Positions 23,373 to 36,599 of a DNA stretch of 64,000 nt are shown here, piece by piece. The DNA is from Parietaria judaica (taxonomy: Eukaryota; Streptophyta; Magnoliopsida; Rosales; Urticaceae): positions 27,957,056 through 28,021,055 of the forward strand of contig OX940868.1 in assembly GCA_954871525.1 (NCBI GenBank), written 5' to 3'. The position numbers and the translations under genes were made by a program. A model generated the notes under the pieces. That model did not search any database, had not been told where the DNA came from, and saw only the letters and a program-made list of their open reading frames with translations. Position 1 is the first letter of the stretch. Each line of letters begins with the position of its first letter.

Positions 23373-25580
23373 TATATTCCAGCAGAATCCTGCGGATATA
23401 TAATCCGAATTACGAACGAATTACCTATATCATATGAATAAAAAGAGATCATGTCAACGGTCTCATAAGACTGTCTCGTATAACCATGCATTCATTGGTA
23501 TTTGGAATGGAAAAGAAGACCTCAGCTAAACGAAAGACTGAATTTATTCATGATAAACATTCTATTGATAAGTAACTTGTTGATAAACCAAACTGAAGAA
23601 ATATCTGCAAATCGAAGAACCGGTCAAATCGAACCAGCGATAAGCCGATAAGGATATTTTCAACTCCAATTATCACAATGGAAATGGAACCGCCTTCCTG
23701 TTGTATAAGGAGAATGAGAGAGACAAGAGAAGGCTTGTCGTTTGAGTAGTGAACTCTTTTTTCTCGTCATTTGTAATAAAAAGTCGGTCGTTTTTCCTGA
23801 TGCAACTAGAAAAATTTCAATTTGAACCGGTGAAAATTCCGTAAAATATACCAATAAAACGCAAACACCTACGATAATTGGTAAAAAAAATTAGTGTAGC
23901 ATAAGTAATTGCTCGTGTTATTTTTAAGAGATTCGTAATGTGATACGATGCAACTAGAATAACATTCAAGTATCCTATGAAAACCTTATTTACGAAATGT
24001 CATTCGACTAGAATTAATTCCTCATAATAATTTTTTCATGACATTATTATTGGTGCGCTCTGTATGTTGAAATTTTAGTATTAGTTGAGAAAACTTCATA
24101 ATTTTTTCTTTCTTTCAGAGTACATCTACAAAAGGCTAACTCACATCTATGCAAACCTTTAAAAATAAAATTGACCGTAACTAATTTGTCGTTAGTCACT
24201 TTTAATTAGTTTAGACGGTTAAAATTTAATTTGATCGATATGTACTTTATGTATCAGTTTAATTTTTTTTATGATATGTCAAGAATTTTTTTGTCAAAAT
24301 ATACTGAATAGGCCCATGATCGGACGGGTAACGCAACGATTTGATTTTAGTTAACAACAAACATCTTCTTCATTTCATTTCCCAAGCTCAGTAACAATGG
24401 CTTGTCAAGCAGTTTTCAGTAACAGTTTTATGTAATTTCACAGGCATAGCGCCGAAATGACAAGAGTTAAGAAAACGACTAGGAAAATCGAATTTAAAGG
24501 TATTAACATCGGATATCTTTAACTATTGTTTTTGTGATACTATTAGACACGATATATTATTCGCGAAAATGAAGAACATGTAGCATTATGGTCAATATAA
24601 CATGACATATTTATAGTTTAAGCTGAAGAAAAGGACAAACTTCCATGAACATATCTCTTTAAAATCTTTTTTTTCTTCTTTAAGGCCAATGTTAGATTTT
24701 TATATTAGACATCATTTTTAATTGGAAAAATGAATTCTAAAAGGCTCGAGTTCCTTCATTCGGTTAACTTAATTTCCTTACAAGTAACGTTTATTAATGT
24801 GCATAAATAGCAAATTAGGAACTTTGAGAATCTATACCTTCATTAATTAATATAGCTACTTAATTCTAAATGCATTACACGTGATCTATAAACTCGCTCT
24901 ATGTTAGCTCTACCTAATTTATTTGTATGTTTGAAATTGAAAGGAGCTAAACATCTTGCATATTCAAATGAGCTTATTTCAAATATGATATCGTTGATCT
25001 TGAAATAAGCCAACCGTATCAATTGCGTCCTTCACTTTGTGATTGTGTTCCATTTAAAACTGCATTAATTTAAGGGTGTGCTTGATAGCGAGGCCAATTA
25101 GTAACAATTAATTCTGCCTAATTTGATGCTTTTGTAGCCACAAATTATGGTCCCATAAAAAGAGATTCTATCTATTAAAATTTGTGTATTGTGGATTACG
25201 TTTGTTCTTCTTGAAAAATATTTGTTATTTTCTTTGACGACTCACAAATCACAATTGCTTTTAGGCAAAGGTCATTTGTTTTTTAGTGGTATGTTTGGAA
25301 CAAATCTTTTTCAATTCCAAACAGAAAAATCTCAAATGCCCTTTAGAAACAACAAAGGTCAAACGCCTATTGTAACACTATCTACTCTAATGAATAAATA
25401 AAAAAGTTTGGTTAGATTTTGAACAATAATAATTATTCACGGGTAATATTGATTAATTGTTTAAATTCTCTTGGAAGTTTGAATAGAGTTTAGTTGTAAA
25501 ATTAATGACAAGTTTAAATCTAGAGCGCAAATTGAACATTATTTATAAACTCAGCCTAAGCGAGAGTATTCTTTTTAATT
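23373..25580. other. AT-rich intergenic DNA
   Basis: No gene, repeat array or element end was recognised. Confidence 0.4.
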
Positions 25581-25728
25581 TACAGGATAATCTCGTTAAA
25601 TTAATAACTTCGATAAAATAATATTATTTTATGATCCCGACTCTAACTAACATGATTAAATTTTACATCGATAACATAATGAAATTCTCCGGTCCCAACA
25701 ATATTAATTTATAGAGGTTTTTATTGTA
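25581..25728. mobile_element. Degenerate MITE of the CTCTATAAATTAATA family
   Basis: Ends in 'AATTTATAGAGGTTTTTATT' and carries 'GGTCCCAACAATATTAATT' internally, matching the better-kept copy at 58064-58240. The left end is diverged. Confidence 0.45.
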
Positions 25729-26061
25729 GGTGATTTATTTGTTGTGTTGTATTCTGTTTTGTTTTTCGTTTACTTGTTTAATTGATTCTAATACAAAGGA
25801 TAATTTGGGCCATAAATTACCAGCGGGGTTTTTGGTGGTTTCGAGTTTTTTTTTTTTTTTTTCTTCGAACGGCAAGACATCAAATCATTTATCAAGATAA
25901 AATTGTTTCCAAAAATTTCAACTTATCTCTAGCAGTATTCCCTTTTCTACGGATTATCCCCTCTTCTTGCCATGTGCTATATATAAACTATACAATTTTG
26001 CATTAAATATATTTATATATTTTTTTCCTTCATAATATCCATTAACCTAGCTAGAAATCCC
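25729..26061. other. AT-rich spacer
   Basis: Includes a long T run at 25846-25862. Nothing else was seen apart from the left target-site copy of the next element (26054-26061). Confidence 0.4.
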
Positions 26062-26563
26062 TAGGGGTGAAAGCAGAATCGGGATAAAAAAAAAAAAAGC
26101 TTTTTTTGTCCTTGTTCTGAAAAATCGGGAATTTTTTTCGGTACCGGTTCTCAGTTCAAAAATTTCTCGGTTCCGGTTCCGCTAACAGTCAGATTCTAAA
26201 TTTTCCGGTTACGGTTCTAGTTCTAAAATTTCACGGTTCTAATTCTAAATATTCCAGTTTTAAAAGTGTTTTGACTTTAAAAAATGACATGTAATTTTTT
26301 AAAAAATTAGTAATTAAAAATTACACATAATATAAAAAACAATAAAAATATATATTACACGAAAAATGATATATTGAAAACTTAAAAATGACATGTAGTT
26401 TAAAATCGGAACCGGTACCAAAAATCGGAAAATATTTTTTTTTATGGTTCCGAAATTCGGGAATCGGGAAGTACTGGTTCCCGGTTTTAAGCCAAATTTC
26501 CTTTAAAAAAAAAATAGAGACCAGTAACAAAACCGAGAAACGATTACAAAATTTTCACCCCTA
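26062..26563. mobile_element. hAT-type MITE, 502 bp, with 8-bp target duplication
   Basis: The left end is TAGGGGTGAAA and the right end is its exact inverse TTTCACCCCTA. Flanking 8-mers are GAAATCCC (26054-26061) and AAAATCCC (26564-26571), 7 of 8 identical, as expected for hAT insertion. The interior has many GGTTCCGGTT-type words and AT-rich filler, and no coding capacity. Confidence 0.75.
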
Positions 26564-28218
26564 AAAATCCCCATCCTCGAGCTCGCCATGATCTGGTTTA
26601 TTTATTTATTTGCTCGCACTTTTTTAGTGGCCATGTACTATAAGGTATTAATCAATTCATGGCTAAAATAAAAGAACAACATTGATGTAACATACGACAA
26701 TTATATTATTAACCATTACATATATATAATTCAATATAACGAATTAAAAAGTAACCGAATCTGTGGTTGGTGAGACGGCAAGCATCATAAAATTCATATT
26801 AATATCATAAATTACTATTAAATGAAGATCTTTTTTCCGTCCTAAACAATAGTTATAGTAATTAATACATTAACTTTTTTTCTTTAAGAATTAATGCATA
26901 ACTTTACATGCCTCTCAAGTTGACATTTATTGACAGCAAGTTCTGCACTAATACAATACTACAATATTGTTGATTGACTTATTTTTTTGCCAAAAAAGAT
27001 TGTTATCACCGTTCCGAATTTCTTCCCAATTTTTAGATAACGTTTAAATTTTATCTATTTTTTATTATTATTTTCAATATTGATTTTTTATTTTTAATCC
27101 TTAATTAGTCCTTCATAGTTCATAATACTTAACCCCTTGAATTTATATCATAATTCCGCAATTAGTTATTACTACTAGTACTACAAATAGTAGAATACAT
27201 TACAAATTTTGCACTACAATTCTACAAAATTTTGTCCAAAAGTTAATTGGGCATCTTTAGATGATAATTGTTAAAAGTTATTGGGTAAACACCCGTGGGC
27301 CGGGTGAGCTACCTGTTCGTTGCAACGAAGAGGGATTTGCATAATAATTATTTAAAACTTCCGTTTAAAAAGTATATTGTTTGTCTTTTAACCACTCTCG
27401 CCATAGCGAGGTTGACAATTTCATCTACGGAAATTCATTTTAGGTCACACTTCTTTTCAGGGCCATACTTAAAATCATTTAGTCTAAAATTGCACCACGG
27501 TGGATTACACAACAGAAACCTTTTTCCAGAACTTTGCACAATGATTAAAAAAAATCATTGTATAAGCTATGATTTTAACAAGTGTATACAGTATATATAT
27601 ATATTATATATAATTATTCAGAGACATATAACACAACGTTTATGCATTCGTAATACAACATGTTATCGACAGTACACATCTTGACAATGACAAGTGGCAA
27701 CTATATATAGATATTTATTATATATAGCGTTAACCACGTGCGTTGTTTAATAATTAAACATGTAATTAATAATTTAATATATGTATACATATCGTTATAT
27801 ATAACATGTTATCATGATCTTTTAATGTCAAACAAATAAAACAGAATATGCAAATACGAAAGAAGTTATTCGTGTCCATAACTTCGAATATTCACATGGA
27901 TATATCTTATAATTGTCCCTCATTTCAGCAACGTACGTGCTATTATATTGACCACTTGCTGATATATTTATAACTTGTATATAGTAAATAACCGATTATT
28001 GCTCGTTTAAATGCACATAATTTGATTAAAAACTATAATTAGTGGTGACCATGAATTCATACATGCCTTCAAATAGTGAAGTTCCAGTATATAATTAGTT
28101 CATTATGAATTTTATTTTATTTTTTGGTGGTTTGGTAGTTTTTGTAGGAGAGAGCAAAATATTCCAGCTAGTTAAGTTTATTTATTAATACCATATCTCA
28201 CTTGAAAATATATATATA
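26564..28218. other. AT-rich intergenic DNA left of the MULE
   Basis: No gene recognised. Several TATATA runs (27590-27610, 27700-27725) are present. The last bases (about 28205-28218) are the AT-rich target flank of the large MULE. Confidence 0.4.
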
Positions 28219-28434
28219 GGGGAACTTCAATAAATATGCCCGGTTGCGTAAGTTGGAACGAAAAAATACCCGTTTTTAATAAGTTACTAATTTATTCCCC
28301 AATCTCATTTTTAACCCAACACATGGTTAAACTAACCAGCCCAAACTCTCCCCCTTCCTCTCTCCTTCGTTCCCCCTCATTTCAGCTCCTGCAAAAAAAA
28401 TCAAGCTCGACTTTTTAGAAACCCAGCCACGCTC

Positions 28435-28570
28435 CTCAGCCCTTGACGACGGAACTCAGTCCACGACGGAACTCGGTCCACGACGCCTCAGCCCTTCACG
28501 ACGGAACTCAGTCCACGACGCCTCAGCCCTGGTCGACGGAACTCAGTCCACGACACCTCAGCCCTTCACG
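28435..28570 (+). repeat. Minisatellite in the MULE 5' leader
   Basis: Direct repeats built from 'GACGGAACTCAGTCC' and 'ACGACGCCTCAGCCCT', at least three rounds, lie upstream of the transposase in the GC-richer leader. Confidence 0.6.
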
Positions 28571-28946
28571 CCGACGAAATCCCAGCCACGCTCCCTCTCT
28601 CTCTACTGCCTCACGGTCACCGTGCTCGACGGAGGTTAGCCAAACCTTCGACCTAGCCAAACCGCCGACGAAACCCACGGATCTCAGCCTTCGACCCACA
28701 GAATTGCCCTAACGTAAGTATTCTCGGTTTAGGGTTTGAATTATTTTTTCGGTTTCTGCAGATTTTAATTGCCTTTGGTTATAGTTTGCACATAAATTGC
28801 TTATGGGAACAAGTTTTAAAGGATGATACTACACGGAATTGGTTTGGTTTGAATGCACACAAAGTGTTTGTTTATATGCTTCAATCAGAAAGTTTATTTG
28901 TTTGTAGGGAATTGGTATGATTTTGGCTGTATTTTTTTATGCTAGG

Positions 28947-31025
28947 ATGAATGTTTATTTCCAGTACGGAGGTGAGTGGGCTCTAGACGGTTCCTCGTGG
29001 GTGTACCGTGGTGGTAAAGGGCAGTGTTTTCTAGCCAACAAGAACGTAACTTACGAAGAGTTTTGCGAGTTGTTGTTCAAGGAGCTTGGGATTGATCCAA
29101 CGGTGTACGATCTAAAGTTTGAATTAGCATCCAAAATTATCGGGGCTCCACCGGTCACAATGACTTCGAAGTGCACGATAATGAAGACGGTCCACCTAAG
29201 CAACGACATATTGTATGTGAAATACGATATTAAAGGTATTGATATTATACCATCATCCATTGGTGAAGTTGAAAAAGGATTGGACAGTCCGCTTGTCGGT
29301 AGTTCTCGTGGGAGTGCAAATCAGAAGATTCAGTAATGCCCCGACCGCCTTGATAGTTTACTAGAAGAAGACAACCATGCCGTGGATTTAGATGATGATG
29401 ATGTGCCCAGAAAATTCGTCAATGTCTCAAAGACGGTAACGTCAACACCGAGTGAAAGCCTATCCAAAGTGGGTAATCCATCCTGGATTGATCCAAGATT
29501 TGGCAGTGACGATTCAGATCGCTTAACTAACTCACGAGCACCATCCCTTGAAGCGTACCACTTTGTTAAGGGTAACACTTTTCTTACTTTGGAAGAGTTG
29601 AAGTTTAAAGTAAAGCAATATGCTATGGAACATTCATTCGACTTTCGTGTACACAAATCCGCACCGTGGGTCTGGTACGTGAAGTGCGTTGACCCTAAAT
29701 GTGGGTGGAAATTGAGAGGAAAAGTAATAACTCATTCAACCCCGTTATTCAAGATTGTTTCATCTAATCTAGAACACTCATGTGGTCTGGATCGGAGTAC
29801 GCATAACCATAGGCAAGCAGCACCTTCAGTGGTTGGGCTTCTTATGAAAGACAGGTTTTCTCCACAGAGTAGTGCAATTTATGCTCCAAGGTAATACTTA
29901 ATGTTGCATCTTTTTATTAATGTTGTACAGTTTTTACTAATGTTGTACAGTTTTTATTAATGTTGCACAATTTCTATTAATGTTGTACAGTTTTTTAATT
30001 ACTAATTGATGTCTTTTTAACTTCAAGGAACTTGCAAGATGACATGAAGAAGCTTTATGGCGTGGAAATGTCCTATCAAAAGGCGTGGAAATGCAAAGAA
30101 AAGGCTATTGGTTACGCGATGGGCACCTCAGAAGAATCTTACTCGAAGTTACCAAGGTGGTTGATATGTTAAAGCAGAAGAATGAGGGAACTTTGACAGA
30201 TTTTCAGACCGACAAAGAGGGCCGTTTCAAATATGCTTTCTTCGCCCTTGGTTCTTGTCTACGTGGGTTCAAATCGTTGTGGCCGATAATCTGCGTCGAT
30301 GCCACATTCATAAAAAGCAAGTACGGGGGACAGTTAGTGGCTGCGGTAGGACTGGATGCTACGGAGTCATTATTTCCGTTAGCCTTTGGAATAGTGAGTC
30401 AAGAAAACAAGAAATCGTGGGTTTATTTTATGAAGCATTTAAAGGCTGGAATTGGAAAGATTGCTGACCTTGTGTTTATCAGTGATAAGCATCCTACCCT
30501 CCTCTATGCAATCGAAACTGTTTTCCCATAGTTGTAGAAAGCGAGGGAAGTTTCATTGTGAATCTTAATTCTCGTTCTTGCGAGTGCGGAAAATTCCAAG
30601 AGAATGTTATGCCTTGCGTTCATGGAGCCGCAGCATGTGAGTTCCGGAAATATCGAATTTATGACTTCTGTTCGCCGCACTACTTCACGGAAGTGTACAA
30701 ACGGACTTACGAAGGCTTAATTTACCCTCCGGGTTAGATGCAACCACTTTACACTTTTAAGTTAACAAAATTCCGCATTTACATACTCTCTTGTGTTTGA
30801 TTGACAGGTGATGAGTCGAACTGGAATATTCCTGAAGAATTGAAGGATATTCAAGTGGGTATTCCAGAGGAAAAACCACAATCTGGACGTCCGAAGAAAG
30901 GAAAAGGAGGAAGACCCCAAAAGAAGCGTCGCCCTTCACTCGGTGAAGTTCTCATTGTGCACAGAAAATGCTCGAAGTGTGCTACCCGCTGCCATAACCG
31001 TGCCTCATGCAACGCGCGTACTTAG
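28947..31025 (+). pseudogene. MuDR-type (MULE) transposase, decayed
   Basis: The parts are recognisable in order. The N-terminal domain starts 'MNVYFQYGGEWALDG'. The DNA-binding domain (about 29570-29890) contains 'VKCVDPKCGWKLRGKV'. After an intron (about 29893-30027) comes 'DDMKKLYGVEMSYQKAW', then the MULE catalytic domain with 'ICVDATFIKSKYGG' and 'FISDKHPTLLYAI'. A SWIM zinc finger (CECGKFQENVMPCVHGA) follows, and the last exon (about 30808-31025) is an AT-hook-like 'SGRPKKGKGGRPQKK' segment with a Cys-rich knuckle. Damage: an in-frame TAA at 29334-29336; a frameshift near 30160 just before 'MLKQKNEGT'; and at 30529-30535 a jump from the middle of the catalytic domain straight to just before the SWIM finger, which removes the segment that holds the third acidic residue. 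The protein cannot be active. Confidence 0.85.
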
Positions 31026-31129
31026 GAAAAAGAGTGTATCTCGTTGTTCTCATTAATTAATTTTGGACCGGTCTGTGTCTTGTTAAAACCAACTTTGTTG
31101 TGAACCATTTATATAATTTCCCAGTTTTT

Positions 31130-33450
31130 GAACTGTTTTGAATTTAGGCACACAGTTTGAAAATCCATTTACACAGTTTTGGTCTTGGGGGGCAACAGTT
31201 TTTTTTCCCTATTTATTACGAAATAAATTCAATCTTTAAGGGTTTAATTAAAATGTACAGTTTGAAAATCCATTTACACAGTTTCCTCCTAGTGGGTGAA
31301 CAAATTTTCGTATACAATTTTACGTAATTAAGTTTATTCGTTAAGGGTTTTAAAAAAATGTACAGTTTTAAAATCCACTTCAACAGTTTCCTCCTAGAGG
31401 GTGAACAATTTTTTGTATACAATTTTACGTAATAAAATTTAGGTACACTGTTTGAAAATCGGTTTACACAGTTTTGGTCTTGGGGGGGTAACAGTTTTTT
31501 ATCCCTGTTTATTACTAAATAAATTTAATCTTTAAGGGTGTAAATAAAATGTACAGTTTGAAAATCCATTTACACAGTTTCCTACTAGTGGGTGAACAAA
31601 TTTTCGTATACAATTTTACGTAATTAAGTTTATTCATTAAGGGTTTTAAAAAAATGTACAGTTTTAAAATCCACTTCAACAGTTTCCTCCTAGTGGGTGA
31701 ACAATTTTTCGTATACAATTTTATTTAATAAAATTAAGGCACACAGTTTGAAAATCGGTTTACACAGTTTTTGTCTTGGGGGGTAACAGTTTTTTATCCC
31801 TGTTTATTACGAAATAAATTTAATCTTTAAAGGTTTAAATAAAATGTACAGTTTTAAAATCCACTTCAACAGTTTCCTCTTAGTGGGTGAACAATTTTTC
31901 GTATACAATTTTATGTAATAAAATTAAGGCACACAGTTTGAAAATCGGTTAACACAGTTTTTGTCTTGGAGGGTAACACTTTTTTATCCCTGTTTATTAC
32001 GAAATAAATTTAATCTTTAAGGGTTTTAATAAAATGTACAGTTTGAAAATCCATTTACACAGTTTCGTCCTAGTGGGTGAACAATTTTTCGTATACAATT
32101 TTACGTACTAAAATTTAGGTACACAGTTTGAAAATCGGTTTACACAGTTTTGGTCTTGGGGGGTAACAGTTTTTTATCTCTGTTTATTACGAAATAAATT
32201 TAATCTTTTAGGGTTTAAATAAAATGTACAGTTTGAAAATCCATTTACACAGTTTCCTCCTAGTGGGTGAAAAAATTTTCGTATACAATTTTACGTAATA
32301 AAATTTAGGTACACAGTTTGAAAATCAGTTTACACAGTTTTGGTCTTGGGGGGTAACAGTTTTTTTTATCCCTGTTTATTACGAAATAAATTTAATCTTT
32401 AAGGGTTTAAATAAAATGTACAATTTGAAAATCCATTTACACAGTTTCCTCCTAGTGGGTGAACAAATTTTTGTATACAATTTTACGTAATTAAGTTTAT
32501 TCGTTAAGGGTTTTCAAAAAATGTACAGTTTTAAAATCGACTTCAACAGTTTCTTCCTAGAGGGTGAACAATTTTTCGTATACAATTTTACGTAATAAAA
32601 TTTAGGTACACAGTTTGAAAATCAGTTTACACAGTTTTGGTCTTGAGGGGTAACAGTTTTTTATCCCTGTTTATTACGAAATAAATTTAATCTTTAAGGG
32701 TTTAAATAAAATGTACACTTTGAAAATCTATTTACACAGTTTCCTCCTAGTGGGTGAACAAATTTTCGTATACAATTTTACGTAATTAAGTTTATTCGTT
32801 AAGGGTTTTAAAAAAATGTACAGTTTTAAAATCCACTTCAACAGTTTCCTCCTAGAGGGTGAACAATTTTTCGTATACAATTTTACGTAATAAAATTTAG
32901 GTACACAGTTTGAAAATCGGTTTACACAGTTTTAGTCTTGGGGGGTAACAGTTTTTTATCCCTGTTTATTACGAAATAAATTTAATCTTTAAGGGTTTAA
33001 ATAAAATATACAGTTTGAAAATCCATTTACACAGTTTCCTCCTAGTGGGTGAACAAATTTTCGTATACAATTTTACGTAATTAAGTTTATTCGTTAAGGG
33101 TTTTAAAAAAATGTACAGTTTTAAAATCCACTTCAACAGTTTCCTCCTAGTGGGTGAACAATTTTTCGTATACAATTTAATGTAATAAAATTAAGGTACA
33201 CAGTTTGAAAATCGGTTTACACAGTTTTTGTCTTGGGGGGTAACAGTTTTTTATCCCTGTTTATTACGAAATAAATTTAATCTTTAAGGGTTTAAATAAA
33301 ATGTACAGTTTGAAAATCCATTTACACAGTTTCCTCCTAGTGGGTAAACAAATTTTCGTATACAATTTTACGTAATTTAATTTAGGCACACACTTGGAAA
33401 TTCCATTTACACAGTTTTGGTCTTGGGGGGCAAAAATTTTTTGTCCCTGT
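31130..33450. repeat. Higher-order tandem array inside the MULE
   Basis: Three related subunits of roughly 80-105 bp, each starting ACAGTTT and sharing 'AAAATC' and TTAAGGGTTT-type words, are joined into larger units. The subunit carrying 'TTTTGGTCTTGGGGGG' starts near 31149, 31446, 31741, 31930, 32120, 32310, 32609, 32902, 33198 and 33387. The spacings are therefore about 297, 295, 189, 190, 190, 299, 293, 296 and 189 bp: either all three subunits or only two. Open frames on the minus strand ('KNCSPTRRKLLKW' and similar) are by-products of the repeat and not genes. The array lies between the two convergent genes of the element. Confidence 0.85.
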
Positions 33451-33780
33451 TTATTCACCAGAAAACACGAAATAAATTTATTCTTTAAGGGTTTAAATTT
33501 TTTTTTTTGACGAGATTAGATTAACAGTTTTTTATCCTTACACGAAATACGTGATTAATAATTTTAACAGAAATCACGAAATACACTAAATACTAACTGT
33601 TTAACATTTCAAGCTAACTGTTTCAAAATAAGTTGCAGTTTTTGATGCACTAAGTACTAACAGTTTTTGATACACTAAATACTAACTGTTTCGAGACTAA
33701 AAGGTTACCCCACAAAATACGTCTCGAACCAAAACTAAATAGTTTCCAAAAAAGCCCGCGCTAAAATATACAACCCTACG
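33451..33780. repeat. Array edge with AACTGTTT/AACAGTTTTT words
   Basis: Degenerate remains of the array, with 'ACTAAATACTAACTGTTT' repeated twice (33591-33610, 33670-33690), between the array and the 3' end of the Ulp1-like gene. Confidence 0.5.
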
Positions 33781-36416
33781 CTAATCCTTTCCCGCGCTTT
33801 CGAAGACTGCAGCCGTTAGCTCTTGCCGAATTTTTAGCATATCCCAGGAGATTATACGTTCCATGATGTCACCACGCATGAGATGTTCGACATAATTTAG
33901 CGCAAAGATCCCGCAACGCAACTGCAAAAAATTGGACATTTATTGAACATTCCCAACAATTTTTATTAAAATGTGTACATTTTTCCAGAGCCAAACTGTG
34001 TACCTTTGTGTGGCTTGAGGAACATCGACGTATTCCCAAAGAAACGGGAGCTTTTGTTTAAACCATTCGTGCAAGAAAGTGAACCCGACCCGTTGGATAA
34101 GCATCCAAATGCCTTGGCTAAGGTACTCCATTTCTTTGGCCATCTTCTCACGGCCAATGATGCAATGCTCGCAATCGTATACCTTGATCGTCCACGCATC
34201 TAAGTCAACTAATACAGCGATCCAATGTAGACTCTCGAAGTTCAAAACCATTGCAACTTCGTGAAGAAATTCCCACGAATTCATTAGTCGATCTTCGTCG
34301 CCCAAGATGCCGTATTCCATTGGTTCCAAATACAGCTCAGAGTTCTTTTCTCGGTGGTTCCTCACCGCGTTCATCAATCCCGTGCTCCATTGAACAGTAA
34401 CATTGTTCACACTTCCCCGAAAATTGGACCGCTCGTTAAAACGGCGCTCCTTACGAAAATGAGCAAGGACTGCATCAATGTCCTGCAAAAACAATTTACA
34501 AGTGAACTTAAGAAAGGAGAAATAGAAACTGTGTGCGTAATGTGCATTCAAGAACTGTTAATCTTACCAGAGAATCTAGCCAGTGATACGGGGTTTGGAG
34601 ATTTCTAAACCACTTGCGATCAGCATAAATGTTCGTAACTAGTTTCACTTCCGCTTGATTCTTCTTCGCCTTTGCCTTCATCCATTTGTCGAAGAGTATC
34701 CAACGCGGATCTGTCTTATCCATCTGAGGCCAAACTTTCCTAACTTCTTTCAATTTTTCCTTCGGCTTCGCCTTTTGCGGGGCTGCAACGAGAAAAGGTA
34801 TTATCGTTCGTTGAACCAACTCTAGCGTGTCAGGGTTCGTGTAATCATCCAGCTTCTTCGACGGTTTTCTTTCTCTCTTACACGGAAAGGGGGAACCAAT
34901 GCCTAGGTCAAATCCCGGTATTTGCGTAGTTCCTTGCGAAACAGCCACTGAACGGCTAGTGTATGGTTCTTGGCCATCAATCGCCGCGAACAACGGGGCA
35001 AGGTTTTTGGCAAGAGAAAATCCTTCGTCGGGACTCCCTTTTCTGGGGTCTTCCTCTGCCGAGTGACGCGGGGGCTGTCTACAGTCGGGCTCCCCAAATT
35101 GATGCAATCGCTCGAAGGTCTTTTCTTCGTCTCCAAACCTTTGGCCGTGGTGGCTTCGACCGAAGCGGGAACCAATGCTCGAACAGTATCACTAAGCTCT
35201 TTTAAAATACATTCCTGAAAAAAATGGTATTTAAACATGGTCAAAATTGTAGTGGAAAAAAATGTACTTGATTGTTAGTTGATTCAATCAGTCAACAATA
35301 CGAACAAATCGAAAAATGTACCATCGCCGCAATTTTTTTTGCCTGCCCGTCAATCTTCCTTGATTGTTCCTCAATCTTGATGGCTTGTTCCTCAATCTTG
35401 GTGGCTTGTTCCTCGAACTTCTTCTTCCAATCGGGAGTGGGTTCTTCGCGGTTTCGATGGTGTCCTTGCGCTTCTCCTTCCCCATTGCGATTCTCAACTT
35501 CGTTTACAACAAACGGAATGACAATAATCTACAAATAGTTTTAGCAATTACAAAAAAAGTGTTAACAATTACAAACAAATACATGGTTTTCTAAAAACAG
35601 TTTTAGCAATTACAAAAAAAGTGTTAACAATGTACGGCATGACATGGAAACGAAGATACGTACATGACGTTTTCTGAAAAACATTTTCGCCGTCTTGAAA
35701 AGGTGAAGATCGGGAAAGATACTCAAAGCCCACGTAATGAATGACTTGTGATATCCATTGAAATCATAGCGTGGATAAGTTCCTCGTCGCCTTTTAAATG
35801 CTCAGAAATCATTTATTTTAGCAACCCAATCAAACTTCCCAACAAATTTGACTAGTCGGCTCCATCCGATGTTGGCCCACGCTTTATCCAAATATTCCTG
35901 AACGGAAAAACAATGGGCTTGGGACGGGAAATTTTTCAAACCCCGACAACCGAGTAACACTCCATCGAACAAAAGAAATACGCCGCGCCGGAATCTATCA
36001 GGGGGGCTGAGATCCTTCGTAATAAAACTGTCGAATAGTTGGTCGTAGCTCATAATTTCTTCCTCAGTGATACGTTTCAAGGGAACACGCGGTGCCGGTA
36101 CAAATTCGGGATCATATCTTAGACCGGTAATGGCGGCGAACTCGCGAGGACCAAACTTACTCACTACTCCACCAAACTTAAACCAAAGCTCGCCTGACGA
36201 TCCTAAGCTAGGTATTCGGTGCAATAGGATTTGATGAACCAAACCTTTCGGGGCCGGTGGGTCGAACTCACCGAAAAGGTAGGGAAATCTTTTTTCCACT
36301 TCTTCGTCGCTAGCTTGATGCGCCTCCAAGGTTTTCAAAATGTCGACAACTCGTTCTCTCGCAGGGTACCAAACTTGGGCCGAAGAGTGAGTATTTTTCG
36401 GAGCAAGGTAAGCCAT
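33781..36416 (-). pseudogene. DUF1985 plus Ulp1-like (C48) cysteine protease carried by the MULE
   Basis: On the minus strand, exon 1 (36416 to about 35664) holds DUF1985 with 'KFGPREFAAITGL'. An exon at about 35520-35337 encodes a short coil of 'EEQATKIEEQAIKIEEQ' type. Exon 3 (about 35217-34568) is a Lys/Pro-rich linker. Exon 4 (34482 to about 33990) has the protease His in 'SLHWIAVLVDLD' and the Asp in 'KVYDCEH'. The last exon (33921-33781) has the nucleophile Cys in 'LRCGIFALNYVEH' and ends at TAG. All three triad residues are thus present. Lesions: an in-frame TGA at 35802-35804, a frameshift in the linker near 35030, and an uncertain frame at the exon 4 to exon 5 join (33985-33921). Known Ulp-like MULE genes are related to SUMO proteases, but their role in transposition is unproven. 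Confidence 0.78.
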
Positions 36417-36599
36417 AACTGTATAAAAAGAGCAACCTGAGATTCAAATCGAAACCGGCCCTAAACTCAATCATAACCAACCTAAATCTCAATCATAACC
36501 AGCCCTAATCTCAACTAGAGGCGAACCAGCCCTAATCTCATAACATTATACGGCATGCAAACAAGAGGCGAAGCCGACCTAACCTGAGATTTGGAGAAA

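Noticed and set aside
28205..28218. A definite 9-bp target duplication for the large MULE
   Set aside because: Both flanks are simple AT repeats, so several 8/9 matches are possible by chance; the ends are called from the inverted repeats only.
31130..33450. CRISPR-like spaced repeats
   Set aside because: Whole units are repeated without unique spacers, and this is plant nuclear DNA.
31216..33458. Several similar minus-strand open frames of about 65 residues (KNCSPTRRKLLKW type)
   Set aside because: They recur with each unit of the tandem array, start at differing codons and have no independent support; they are by-products of the repeat.
33781..36416. Host SUMO protease gene (ULP1/ESD4)
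   Set aside because: Lies inside MULE ends, has the DUF1985 plus Ulp layout of element-borne genes, and carries a stop and frameshift.
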